Below, piece by piece: positions 17,935 to 24,416 of a stretch of DNA of 56,406 bases. Made by a program: the position numbers and the translations under genes. The DNA is from Paludibacteraceae bacterium. Lineage in GTDB: Bacteria > Bacteroidota > Bacteroidia > Bacteroidales > Paludibacteraceae. The DNA lies in assembly GCA_016302585.1 (NCBI GenBank), contig JAEDNI010000004.1:1-56406 (forward strand), in the 5' to 3' direction. Under the pieces are notes generated by a model. That model searched no databases. It worked only from the letters and a program-made list of their open reading frames with translations, and was not told the origin of the DNA. Within the stretch, counting starts at the first letter, position 1, and each line of letters starts with the position of its first letter.

Positions 17935-18217
17935 ATAGTGAATCTATAAGCCGGGTTCTGTACTGCAAAGCAGCGTCTATCATTAATCTCGAGTCGCGTG
18001 TTACCACGTGCTTCTCTCGCTTCCTACCCTCCAACTCACGCGAGCAGCGCTCAGACGTTGGTATACTTGGAATTGCAGCCCGCAGTGTACTCGTTTCACA
18101 TCACTCTCGTCTCTGTAGTAGGGACCAAACATTGCTGCCTGACGGCCGTTAACCGTTGCGGTGCTCTGTGCTGCCCGGACTTTCCTCACCTTGCGGCGCG
18201 ATAGACCGATCCACTAT
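17935..18217 (-). ncRNA. rnpB: RNase P RNA
   Basis: The catalytic RNA of tRNA 5' maturation. The universal blocks are present in order: GAGGAAAGTCCGGGC near the 5' end, AGATTAATGAT, and ACAGAACCCGGCTTATAG at the 3' end. A 10-bp P1 helix (ATAGTGGATC with GATTCACTAT) fixes both ends and gives 283 nt. That is short compared with the usual 350-400 nt of type A RNAs; the missing length appears to be in the P10-P12 region. A run of T residues follows the 3' end on this strand. Confidence 0.95.
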
Positions 18218-18229
18218 ATCTTTTTTTTG

Positions 18230-18300
18230 AGCGGTGTACGGGAATCGAACCCGCCTCCTCGGCTTGGGAAGCCGATGCACTACCGATGTGCTAACACCGC
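18230..18300 (-). tRNA. tRNA-Gly (anticodon CCC)
   Basis: A complete cloverleaf: acceptor GCGGTGT/ACACCGC, D stem GCAC/GTGC, anticodon stem TCGGC/GCCGA with loop TTCCCAA (anticodon CCC), and T arm GCGGG-TTCGATT-CCCGT. The discriminator base is U. CCA is not encoded. It lies upstream of rnpB on the same strand, 12 bases away, so the two RNAs are probably transcribed together and RNase P would process its neighbour. Confidence 0.95.
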
Positions 18301-18310
18301 AAAATCGACT

Positions 18311-18340
18311 GCAAAGGTACTACTTTTTTTGCACTTATGC
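18311..18340 (-). promoter_or_regulatory. Bacteroidota-type promoter for tRNA-Gly/rnpB
   Basis: On the minus strand TACCTTTGC (-7 box TAnnTTTG, 18311-18319) is preceded by TTTG with a 20-base spacer. The start site would fall about 5 bases before the tRNA. Confidence 0.8.
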
Positions 18341-18358
18341 AAATCTTTGCGTGATTTT

Positions 18359-19672
18359 TTAATAAATTTCTACGATTTCGCGTCTTACGCGCCTCGTCAT
18401 TTGATGCTTTTTAAGCGCTTTCACACCTTCTGTCTGAAGGTCTGTCACCCGTTGAGTAGCCTGAATATTCAATGGGATCTCGGTCTTCTTGCTGCCTACG
18501 ATAAAGGCATTTAAGATCATGTTCTTCTCTTGCGTATAGACAAGACCGTTACGACGTTGATAGATCGTGTTCAGGTCCACTGCGCTGCGCAGCCGTTTCA
18601 GACGGAACTTGTTAATCTGCTCTTCGTTCATATTCACCAGGTTCAACATCTGCAACTGGTCGCTGTTCAGTTTGATACCAAAAGGTATCACAACCTTCAC
18701 TTCCGCGTGCTCCGAGAACCGTCGAACGGAGTAGGTGCGGGAGTCGATGATATAATGCCGCTGGAAGGTCATCTTAAAGCAGCCTAAGTATTTGCTTACC
18801 GTCTGGGTGTGGGTTAGTACTGTCTCGCCTTCTGACTCGTTGCTTACCGACCAGTGTTTGATGTCGTTCATCGTTTCCTGGAAGTCATAGCGCATGTTTC
18901 CGATCGCGAAAAGCGCTTCATGCACTACTACACCGCTGTCCACCGCATTGACAGCCCGACGCATGTAGTTCTGCGACGTACCTTTCGGCACATCTTTCTG
19001 CGCTTTCTCTAAGCGCTCCAAGGTCTCGCCGGCTAATATCGAGTCGGCCTGAGCACGTTTACGGGCATCGAAGAATCGCTTGCAGTAACGGCCTTGGAAC
19101 TGTACGGAGTCCCTTCCGTCTATGCCGGCCTCGGGTAACACGACGATATTGGCTATCATCTGCTCCATGCCCCATACGGCTGCATGACCCGTTTGCGCTT
19201 CGCCGCTGGTCATCCGAACGTCGCTCACCACCTGATATTGTGCCGGCTCGTCTGGAAACTCCTTCTCCAGTTGCACATAAACGGCGTGGAGTAGAGTAGC
19301 CATCTGCTTGCGTTTGTTCCGCTGCTTACTGCTCTTTGCCGCCACTACCGTCTCCTGCAGCGCGATCGGTTGTTCTTTTAGAACAATAACCTGTAGCGCA
19401 GTGTCCCCCTTAACCCGTAACCTGTCACCCGTAACCTCTACTTTCTCAAACCCGATAAACGAAACCAAAACCGGGGAAGAGGCCGGTAAATTGGCTTCGA
19501 AGCGGAAGATACCGTCGTTATTGGTGGCTGTACCTAATTCCGGTGCCACCTCCGGATACACGGTAGCATATGAGATAGGTTGCCCTTTCTCGTCCACTAC
19601 CTGCCCGGTATATACCGCCGCATTAAACTCTAATGCGCACAGCAGTACTATGAATAAAATCTTAAATTTCAA
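18359..19672 (-). CDS. exported protein with carboxypeptidase-regulatory-like N-terminal domain
   Basis: A 437-residue protein with signal peptide (FKILFIVLLCALEFNAAV). An N-terminal CarboxypepD_reg-like beta sandwich follows (VYTGQVVDEKGQPISYATVY; TNNDGIFRFEA; VLVSFIGFEKVEV; residues about 20-105). The remaining 330 residues match no family I can name; they are mixed alpha/beta with repeated outer-strand patterns and no barrel end, so it may be a periplasmic or surface protein. A five-unit heptamer array (19407-19441) is read in frame as part of the first domain. It lies five bases downstream of the DUF4476 gene and probably shares its transcript. Confidence 0.75.
   Translation of the reverse strand: MKFKILFIVLLCALEFNAAVYTGQVVDEKGQPISYATVYPEVAPELGTATNNDGIFRFEANLPASSPVLVSFIGFEKVEVTGDRLRVKGDTALQVIVLKEQPIALQETVVAAKSSKQRNKRKQMATLLHAVYVQLEKEFPDEPAQYQVVSDVRMTSGEAQTGHAAVWGMEQMIANIVVLPEAGIDGRDSVQFQGRYCKRFFDARKRAQADSILAGETLERLEKAQKDVPKGTSQNYMRRAVNAVDSGVVVHEALFAIGNMRYDFQETMNDIKHWSVSNESEGETVLTHTQTVSKYLGCFKMTFQRHYIIDSRTYSVRRFSEHAEVKVVIPFGIKLNSDQLQMLNLVNMNEEQINKFRLKRLRSAVDLNTIYQRRNGLVYTQEKNMILNAFIVGSKKTEIPLNIQATQRVTDLQTEGVKALKKHQMTRRVRREIVEIY
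19407..19441. repeat. 7-bp tandem repeat inside a coding sequence (CCCGTAA type)
   Basis: Five heptamers (CCCTTAA, CCCGTAA, CCTGTCA, CCCGTAA, CCTCTAC) lie within the carboxypeptidase-regulatory-domain gene and encode the VEVTGDRLRVKG part of the protein. The word is closely related to the CCTGTAA array 1 kb away. Confidence 0.8.
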
Positions 19673-19677
19673 ATCAA

Positions 19678-20118
19678 TTATCGGCTATAACCCGGATGCG
19701 TCTTCTCCATCATCTCGTCAAAGTTCGAGCGGAACTGGAATACTTCCTTCAGCGAATAGTAGTTCTCCGGATCTACGCAATAGGGATAAGCGTCGATCAG
19801 GAACTGCTTACGGTTGTCGTCGAACGAGAACTGCTCGGCTATGAGGGCTAAGTCGCGCGTGCAGAAATGACCCAGTACTACGCAGAGCTTACCGATCTCT
19901 AATTTCTTGTCGTCGAACGATTGATTGTTCAACACTTTCAGTACCAACTGCATCTGCTCGGGTGTAGCGCAGGGTGCTTGACGCATCTCATGCGGGAACT
20001 CTTTCGCGGGACCTCTTCCGTGTCCTTTGTCATGACCTTTCGGACCACCGCGATGGCCTTGTGCCATACCAAACACTGTCACCAAAGACAGCATCAATAC
20101 GAATAATGTCTTTTTCAT
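19678..20118 (-). CDS. exported DUF4476-domain protein
   Basis: A 146-residue protein with signal peptide (MKKTLFVLMLSLVTVFGMAQ), a short His/Gly-rich linker (GHRGGPKGHDKGHGRG) and a DUF4476 domain: MQLVLKVLNNQSFDDKKLEI, then FSFDDNRKQFLIDAYPYCVD and YYSLKEVFQF. These are the repeated SFDD motifs of the family. DUF4476 proteins are common in Bacteroidota and have no established function. The linker could bind metal ions. It is encoded directly after the msrC-like gene (two-base gap) on the same strand. Confidence 0.85.
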   Translation of the reverse strand: MKKTLFVLMLSLVTVFGMAQGHRGGPKGHDKGHGRGPAKEFPHEMRQAPCATPEQMQLVLKVLNNQSFDDKKLEIGKLCVVLGHFCTRDLALIAEQFSFDDNRKQFLIDAYPYCVDPENYYSLKEVFQFRSNFDEMMEKTHPGYSR

Positions 20119-20119
20119 T

Positions 20120-20689
20120 TTATTTCGTTTTACTGATTATTTTCGCTATTTGTTCCAAATAGATCTTATCGGTCTCGTCGAAGGTGTTATAGTCCTTGCT
20201 GTCGATGTCTAACACGGCTATCACCTTTCCGTCTTGCCATATCGGCACTACAATCTCGCTGTTCGACTCCGATGAACAGGCGATATGTCCTGCAAACGCA
20301 TGAACGTCAGGCACAATTACGGTCTCGCCCCGCTGCCATGCTGTTCCGCATACACCCTTCCCGTAGGGAATACGTGTACATGCCATCGGTCCCTGAAAAG
20401 GTCCTAAAACCAACTCCTGTAACCCTTTCCCTGTAACCTGTAACCCCTCACCTGTAACCTGTAACCCTTTCCCTGTAACCTGTAACCCCTCACCTGTAAC
20501 CTGTAACCCTTTCCCTGTAACCTGTAACCCCTCACCTGTAACCCGATAGAACCCTGTCCACCAGAATCCGAATGCCTCATGTAGCACAGCCGCTACATTC
20601 GCCATGTTCGCGATCAGGTCCGTCTCCCCGCTTACCAGCGCCTCTATCTGTGGCATCAACGCCTCGTATGTCTCACGTTTCGTTTCCAT
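20120..20689 (-). CDS. msrC: free methionine-(R)-sulfoxide reductase, GAF domain, with repeat-encoded insert
   Basis: A GAF-fold enzyme that reduces free Met-R-sulfoxide. The three conserved cysteines of the fRMsr family are present (GPMACTRI, GVCGTAW, HIACSS), as are the VAVLHEAFGFWWTGFY-like start and the VLDIDSKDYNTFDETD end. A 42-residue insert made of alternating VTGEGLQ and VTGKGLQ sits between FYRVTGEG and ELVLGPFQ; it is entirely encoded by 18 heptamers. The frame is open nine codons further upstream, but the promoter -7 box lies between that ATG and this one, so the ATG giving METKRETY is used. Without the insert the length would match the family. Confidence 0.88.
   Translation of the reverse strand: METKRETYEALMPQIEALVSGETDLIANMANVAAVLHEAFGFWWTGFYRVTGEGLQVTGKGLQVTGEGLQVTGKGLQVTGEGLQVTGKGLQELVLGPFQGPMACTRIPYGKGVCGTAWQRGETVIVPDVHAFAGHIACSSESNSEIVVPIWQDGKVIAVLDIDSKDYNTFDETDKIYLEQIAKIISKTK
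20416..20541. repeat. 18-unit heptamer array in the msrC coding sequence
   Basis: Eighteen contiguous 7-bp units: CCTGTAA alternating with CCCTTTC or CCCCTCA, in a 42-bp higher-order pattern repeated three times. The total of 126 bp is a multiple of three, so the reading frame is kept. Loss or gain of one unit would shift the frame. Confidence 0.95.
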
Positions 20690-20704
20690 ATCATCAAAAA
20701 TCGT

Positions 20705-20713
20705 GCAAAAGTA
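20705..20713 (-). promoter_or_regulatory. promoter -7 box of the msrC-DUF4476 unit
   Basis: TACTTTTGC on the minus strand fits TAnnTTTG. It lies 15 bases before the chosen msrC start and thereby excludes the upstream ATG. Confidence 0.65.
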
Positions 20714-20776
20714 CAAAAAATATTGCGTATATGCAAATTTTGGTGTGATTTTTTGCGTCTCTCATTTTTTTTGTAG

Positions 20777-20785
20777 TATCTTTGC
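20777..20785 (+). promoter_or_regulatory. promoter -7 box pointing into the repeat region
   Basis: TATCTTTGC, preceded by TTTTTTTTGTAG. It is divergent from the msrC promoter. No gene follows for 570 bases, so any transcript would carry the repeat arrays at 20797-21068 and might extend into rplM. Confidence 0.5.
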
Positions 20786-20795
20786 AGCATCTTTT

Positions 20796-20960
20796 GGTCA
20801 GTAAACCTTTTTCGTACTCTGGTCAACCTTTTTAGCTATCGAGTCAAAAGTTTACGATTTTTAAGATAGCATCTCAGTTATCGAGTCAACCTTTTTCAGT
20901 TTTAGTCACCATTTTCGTACTCCGGTCAACCTTTTTCAGTTTTAGTCAAGGTTTAGTCAA
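20796..20960. repeat. degenerate GTCAACCTTTTT repeats, period about 20-21 bp
   Basis: Eight GTCA-headed units start at 20797, 20822, 20843, 20885, 20905, 20925, 20945 and 20956, spaced 25, 21, 42, 20, 20, 20 and 11 bases. Most continue as GTCAACCTTTTTCAGTTTTA. The array runs into the next 11-bp array. Confidence 0.8.
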
Positions 20961-20969
20961 TTTAAATAT

Positions 20970-21068
20970 ACTAGTACGAGATTAGTAGAATATTAGTAAG
21001 TTATTAATAGGTTATTAGTAGGTGATTAGTAGGTTATTAGTAGGTGATTAGTAGGTTATAATCGGAAT
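20970..21068. repeat. 11-bp tandem repeat, word ATTAGTAGGTT
   Basis: Seven exact 11-bp units from 20981 to 21057, flanked by one degenerate unit on each side, with ATTAGTAGGTT and ATTAGTAGGTG alternating at the end. The word is unrelated to those of the other 11-bp arrays. No gene is present in this stretch. Confidence 0.92.
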
Positions 21069-21181
21069 CATCTTGCAATAATCATATGAGGTTTCTACTC
21101 CGTCAGAGTACCACTGGCTCTCGTTGGGTCTCCTAAATCCCTAAAAATTGATGGAAAATTTCAAAAAAATGCAAAAAAAAT

Positions 21182-21213
21182 TTGGTCATGTCAAAAAAAA
21201 GTAGTAATTTTGC
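21182..21213 (+). promoter_or_regulatory. promoter of the rplM operon
   Basis: TAATTTTGC (21205-21213) matches TAnnTTTG, with a TTTGG element about 20 bases upstream at 21181. The start site is predicted near 21220. Confidence 0.75.
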
Positions 21214-21219
21214 AGCCGT

Positions 21220-21357
21220 TTTGCGTGTGTAGTGCACGCGGACGCGTAAAAACCTATTTATAAATCGTCGAGCTGGGCAGTGGATAGCGTAGGGAATTGC
21301 CCGTAAAGCGAGAGTCATAAAGGATGTCTGTCGGCTCGGCCTAAAACTAACAAATTA
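21220..21357 (+). promoter_or_regulatory. structured 5' leader of rplM (candidate ribosomal-protein leader)
   Basis: About 138 untranslated bases precede rplM. They contain an outer pairing of CGAGC with GCTCG and an inner hairpin GGGCA/TGCCC. Such leaders bind the encoded ribosomal protein and repress their own operon; L13 leaders have been proposed in Bacteroidia. Assignment here rests on position and pairing only. Confidence 0.5.
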
Positions 21358-21813
21358 ATGGAATACAATTCGTACAAGACAGTGTCTGTAAACAAAGAGA
21401 CCGCTAAGAAAGAGTGGGTCGTTGTAGACGCTGAAGGCCAGATTCTTGGTCGTATGGCTTCCAAAGTAGCTAAACTGCTGCGTGGTAAGTACAAACCGTC
21501 CTACACTCCGAACGTGGACTGTGGTGACAACGTAATCATCATCAATGCTGACAAAGTTCAGCTGACAGGTAACAAGTGGAACGATCGCGTTTATGTACGC
21601 TACACCGGTTTCCCAGGTGGTCAACGTGAGTTCACGCCGGCTGACCTCAAGGCTAAAGGCGCTGACAAGCTCGTTCGCAAAGTAGTTAAAGGTATGCTGC
21701 CGAAGAATCGTCTCGGTGCTCGTCAAATTACCAACCTGTACATTTTTGCAGGTGCAGAGCACAACATGCAGGCACAACAACCGAAAGCAATTGATATTAA
21801 CACCCTCAAATAA
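21358..21813 (+). CDS. rplM: 50S ribosomal protein L13 (uL13)
   Basis: A 151-residue large-subunit protein. It shows the family blocks WVVVDAEGQILGRMASKVAKLLRG (residues about 20-42), GDNVIIINADKVQLTG, YVRYTGFPGG and GMLPKNRLG. Its length is normal. It is the first gene of rplM-rpsI-rpsB-tsf; S9 follows nine bases later. A promoter and a long structured leader lie upstream, which suggests autogenous control of the L13-S9 pair. Confidence 0.98.
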   Translation: MEYNSYKTVSVNKETAKKEWVVVDAEGQILGRMASKVAKLLRGKYKPSYTPNVDCGDNVIIINADKVQLTGNKWNDRVYVRYTGFPGGQREFTPADLKAKGADKLVRKVVKGMLPKNRLGARQITNLYIFAGAEHNMQAQQPKAIDINTLK

Positions 21814-21822
21814 TAGAAGCAC

Positions 21823-22209
21823 ATGGAAACAGTTAATGCATTAGGTCGTCGTAAAGAGGCAGTAGCCCGCGTTTACGTTAATGAAGGTGCCGGCAAGATC
21901 GTTATCAACGGTCGCGACATCGAGACATATTTCCCGTCTTCTATCCTGCGCTATATCGTGCTCCAGCCGCTGAACAAACTCGGCGTAGCTGAGAAATACG
22001 ATATCAAGGTTACCCTTGATGGCGGTGGCTTCAAAGGCCAGGCAGAGGCACTTCGCCTTGCTATCGCTCGCGCGTTGGTGAAAATCAATCCGGAAGACAA
22101 AGCTGCTCTGAAGGCTGAAGGCTTCATGACTCGTGATGCTCGTGAGGTTGAGCGTAAGAAACCGGGTCAGCCGAAGGCTCGTAAGCACTTCCAGTTCAGT
22201 AAACGTTAA
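21823..22209 (+). CDS. rpsI: 30S ribosomal protein S9 (uS9)
   Basis: A 128-residue small-subunit protein starting with VNALGRRKEAVARVYV and carrying GGGFKGQAEALRLAIARAL. The conserved C-terminal tail RKHFQFSKR reaches the P-site tRNA. Full length. It is encoded right behind rplM in the order shared by nearly all bacteria. Confidence 0.98.
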   Translation: METVNALGRRKEAVARVYVNEGAGKIVINGRDIETYFPSSILRYIVLQPLNKLGVAEKYDIKVTLDGGGFKGQAEALRLAIARALVKINPEDKAALKAEGFMTRDAREVERKKPGQPKARKHFQFSKR

Positions 22210-22320
22210 GATTTTGGTTTTTTATTGGAGATTTTGGCTTTTTTGTTCGGTCATTATGGCCACCATAACTCCCTTACAACAAAAACCAAACTCTCTCAAT
22301 AAAATTCCCAAAATACTCCA

Positions 22321-22356
22321 AACTGCGGAGACTTCTTAACGAATTACTCCGCAGTT
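22321..22356 (+). terminator. hairpin behind rpsI
   Basis: AACTGCGGAG pairs perfectly with CTCCGCAGTT (10 bp, 16-base loop), followed by GTCTTTG rather than a clean T-run. It probably acts as a partial terminator or attenuator between the L13-S9 and S2-EF-Ts parts. Confidence 0.55.
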
Positions 22357-22365
22357 GTCTTTGTT

Positions 22366-22393
22366 CAATGAATAATGAATAATTAACAATGAA
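22366..22393. repeat. 7-bp tandem repeat (CAATGAA/TAATGAA)
   Basis: Four heptamers (CAATGAA, TAATGAA, TAATTAA, CAATGAA) lie directly behind the rpsI hairpin. The same AATGAAT-type word occurs at 2865-2892. Confidence 0.8.
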
Positions 22394-22490
22394 TAAATCG
22401 TTCGAGTAAACGAGATAAGAATATTCATTATGCGCGTGTTAATAATGAACGTACACGCGTGCGCATTGGAACAAAGATAAACGGATAAAT
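22394..22490 (+). promoter_or_regulatory. rpsB leader region with two dyads
   Basis: TCGTTCGAGTAAACGA forms a small hairpin, and ATGCGCGTGT (22430) can pair with ACACGCG and GCGCAT (22453-22466). No -7 box is evident, so S2 may be expressed by read-through with this leader as a control element. This is inferred from structure alone. Confidence 0.35.
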
Positions 22491-22518
22491 AATCATTAAT
22501 CATTAATCATTATTCATT
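22491..22518. repeat. 7-bp tandem repeat (AATCATT) before rpsB
   Basis: Four heptamers (AATCATT three times, then ATTCATT) end nine bases before the rpsB start. They are the inverse complement of the AATGAAT-type word found on the other side of the leader. Confidence 0.85.
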
Positions 22519-22527
22519 AAATTCAAA

Positions 22528-23367
22528 ATGAGAACAAATTTTGATCAACTTCTCGAGGCCGGTGCACACTTTGGCCACCTCAAACGTAAATGGAACCCGG
22601 CTATGGCTCCCTACATCTACATGGAGCGTAACGGTATTCACATCATTGACTTGAACAAAACCGTCGTTAAGGTTGACGAGGCTGCTGAGGCAATGAAAAA
22701 CTTGGCTCGTAGCGGCCGTAAGATCCTCTTCGTTGGTACGAAAAAGCAGGCTCAGGAAGTCGTAGCTGCTCGTGCTCAGGAAGTAGGCATGCCGTACATC
22801 ACCGAGCGTTGGGCTGGTGGTATGCTCACCAACTTCCCGACCATCCGTAAGGCGGTTAAGAAAATGAGCCAGATCGATAAGATGGCTACCGATGGCACGA
22901 TGGATAACATGTCCAAGCGTGAGAAACTGCAAATCAACCGTCAGCGCGAGAAGCTGGAGAAGAACCTTGGTTCTATCGCAGACATGACTCGTCTCCCGAG
23001 CGCTGTGTTCGTAGTGGACGTGATCAAAGAGAAGATTGCTGTAGCAGAGGCTAACCGTCTCGGTATCCCTGTTTTCGCTATCGTTGATACCAACTCGAAT
23101 CCTAACAATATCGACTTCGTAATCCCTGCTAACGACGATGCTACCAAGGCTATCGACGTGATCCTGGGTGCTGTTTGCGAGGCTATCAAAGAGGGTCTCG
23201 AGGAGCGTAAGGTAGAGAAGGCTGACGAGGAAGCAGCAGAGGCTCAGGCTAATGCAGAGGCTCCGGCTACGAAAGAGCGTCGCCAACGTATCCGCAAAGC
23301 TGCTCCGAAAGCAGAGGCAGAGAAAGTAGCGGAGGCTAAGGAAGAAGTTAAAGAAGAGGAGGCATAA
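22528..23367 (+). CDS. rpsB: 30S ribosomal protein S2 (uS2)
   Basis: A 279-residue small-subunit protein. It starts RTNFDQLLEAGAHFGHLKRKWNP and carries YITERWAGGMLTNFPTIRK and the VFAIVDTNSNPNNIDFVIPANDD block. The last 50 residues are an Ala/Glu/Lys-rich tail (EEAAEAQANAEAPATKERR) that is longer than in Proteobacteria but usual in Bacteroidota. EF-Ts follows after two bases, the classic rpsB-tsf pair. Confidence 0.98.
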   Translation: MRTNFDQLLEAGAHFGHLKRKWNPAMAPYIYMERNGIHIIDLNKTVVKVDEAAEAMKNLARSGRKILFVGTKKQAQEVVAARAQEVGMPYITERWAGGMLTNFPTIRKAVKKMSQIDKMATDGTMDNMSKREKLQINRQREKLEKNLGSIADMTRLPSAVFVVDVIKEKIAVAEANRLGIPVFAIVDTNSNPNNIDFVIPANDDATKAIDVILGAVCEAIKEGLEERKVEKADEEAAEAQANAEAPATKERRQRIRKAAPKAEAEKVAEAKEEVKEEEA

Positions 23368-23369
23368 TT

Positions 23370-24362
23370 ATGGCAGTTACATTAGCTGATATCAAAAAAC
23401 TGCGCGATATTACCGGTGCAGGTATGATGGACGTAAAGAAGGCTCTCGAAGAGGCTAACGGCGATTTTGAGGTAGCGAAGGACCTGCTCCGCAAGCGTGG
23501 ACAGGCTATCGCAGCAAAACGTAGCGACCGTGAGGCTTCGGAAGGTTGCGTACTCGCTAAAGTAAAAGACAACTTCGGCGCTATCGTTGGCGTGAAGTGC
23601 GAGACCGACTTCGTAGCTAAGAACGAAGATTTCGTTGGCATGGTTAAGCTGATTCTTGACGCTGCTTTGGATAACAAAGTACGTACCCAGGAGGAGCTCA
23701 AGAACCTCAAGATCGGTAACTTCACCGTAGCTGAGATCATCACCGAGCGCTCCGGCGTTACGGGTGAGAAGATGGAGCTCGCTGACTACGCTTGCCTCGA
23801 GGCTCCTGTAGTAGACGCTTACAACCACCTTGGTAACAAACTCAGCTCGCTCGTTGCTGCTAACGAGGGTGCGGAGAAAGAGACCGTTCACGGGATCTCT
23901 ATGCAGGTAGCTGCTATGAGCCCGATCGCTCTTGACGCTGATCACGTAGCTGAGGACGTTAAGAAGCATGAGCTCGAACTCGCTGTTGAGAAAACCAAAC
24001 AAGACGAGATCAACAAAGCTATTGAGAACGCACTGCGTAAAGCAGGTCTGAATCCGGCTCACTGCGATAGCGATGATCACATCGCTTCCAACACGGCTAA
24101 GGGCTGGTTGACAGAAGAGCAGGCACAAGTAGCTCGCGACATCCGCGCTACTGTTCCTGCAGAGGCAGAGGCTAATCTCGCTAATCAAGCTAAGAAGATC
24201 GAGATGATCGCACAAGGTCGTCTGGGTAAGTTCCTCAAAGAGAACACCCTCGTTGAGCAGGCTTATATCATGAGCGAGAGCAAAGAGCTCGTTAAGGACG
24301 TGCTGAAAGCTAAAGGCGTGGTAATCACCGATTTCCGTCGCGTAACACTTTCTGCAGAGTAA
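23370..24362 (+). CDS. tsf: elongation factor Ts
   Basis: Nucleotide exchange factor for EF-Tu, 330 residues. It has the N-terminal UBA-like domain (DIKKLRDITGAGMMDVKKAL), the TDFVAKNEDF motif of the core and a C-terminal part ending VLKAKGVVITDFRRVTL. It is about 45 residues longer than the E. coli protein through an enlarged second half, as in other Bacteroidota. An intrinsic terminator follows 18 bases after the stop. Confidence 0.97.
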   Translation: MAVTLADIKKLRDITGAGMMDVKKALEEANGDFEVAKDLLRKRGQAIAAKRSDREASEGCVLAKVKDNFGAIVGVKCETDFVAKNEDFVGMVKLILDAALDNKVRTQEELKNLKIGNFTVAEIITERSGVTGEKMELADYACLEAPVVDAYNHLGNKLSSLVAANEGAEKETVHGISMQVAAMSPIALDADHVAEDVKKHELELAVEKTKQDEINKAIENALRKAGLNPAHCDSDDHIASNTAKGWLTEEQAQVARDIRATVPAEAEANLANQAKKIEMIAQGRLGKFLKENTLVEQAYIMSESKELVKDVLKAKGVVITDFRRVTLSAE

Positions 24363-24380
24363 TCTTAAAATCAAAAAAGA

Positions 24381-24405
24381 AAGGAACCTTCGGGTTCCTT
24401 TTTTT
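24381..24405. terminator. bidirectional terminator between tsf and recQ
   Basis: AAGGAACC-TTCG-GGTTCCTT is a perfect 8-bp stem with a UUCG loop, followed by a T-run on the plus strand and a T-rich stretch on the minus strand. It can end both the tsf unit and the converging recQ unit. Confidence 0.92.
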
Positions 24406-24416
24406 ACGACAACTAT

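Noticed and set aside
20416..20541. CRISPR-like appearance of regularly spaced repeats
   Set aside because: Units are contiguous heptamers without unique spacers, lie inside a coding frame, and no cas genes are nearby.
20690..20716. Upstream ATG for the msrC-like gene
   Set aside because: It lies upstream of the -7 box TACTTTTGC, so it would precede the transcript start.
21085..21130. tRNA-like or known RNA in the rplM upstream region
   Set aside because: A small hairpin is present but no cloverleaf or known RNA core could be built.
22510..23286. A 258-codon minus-strand frame opposite rpsB
   Set aside because: Shadow of S2; Leu/Ser/Val/His-rich without domain signature.
23382..24374. A 330-codon open frame on the minus strand opposite tsf
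   Set aside because: It mirrors the whole tsf gene and has no recognisable motifs. Strong codon bias of highly expressed genes leaves the opposite frame open.
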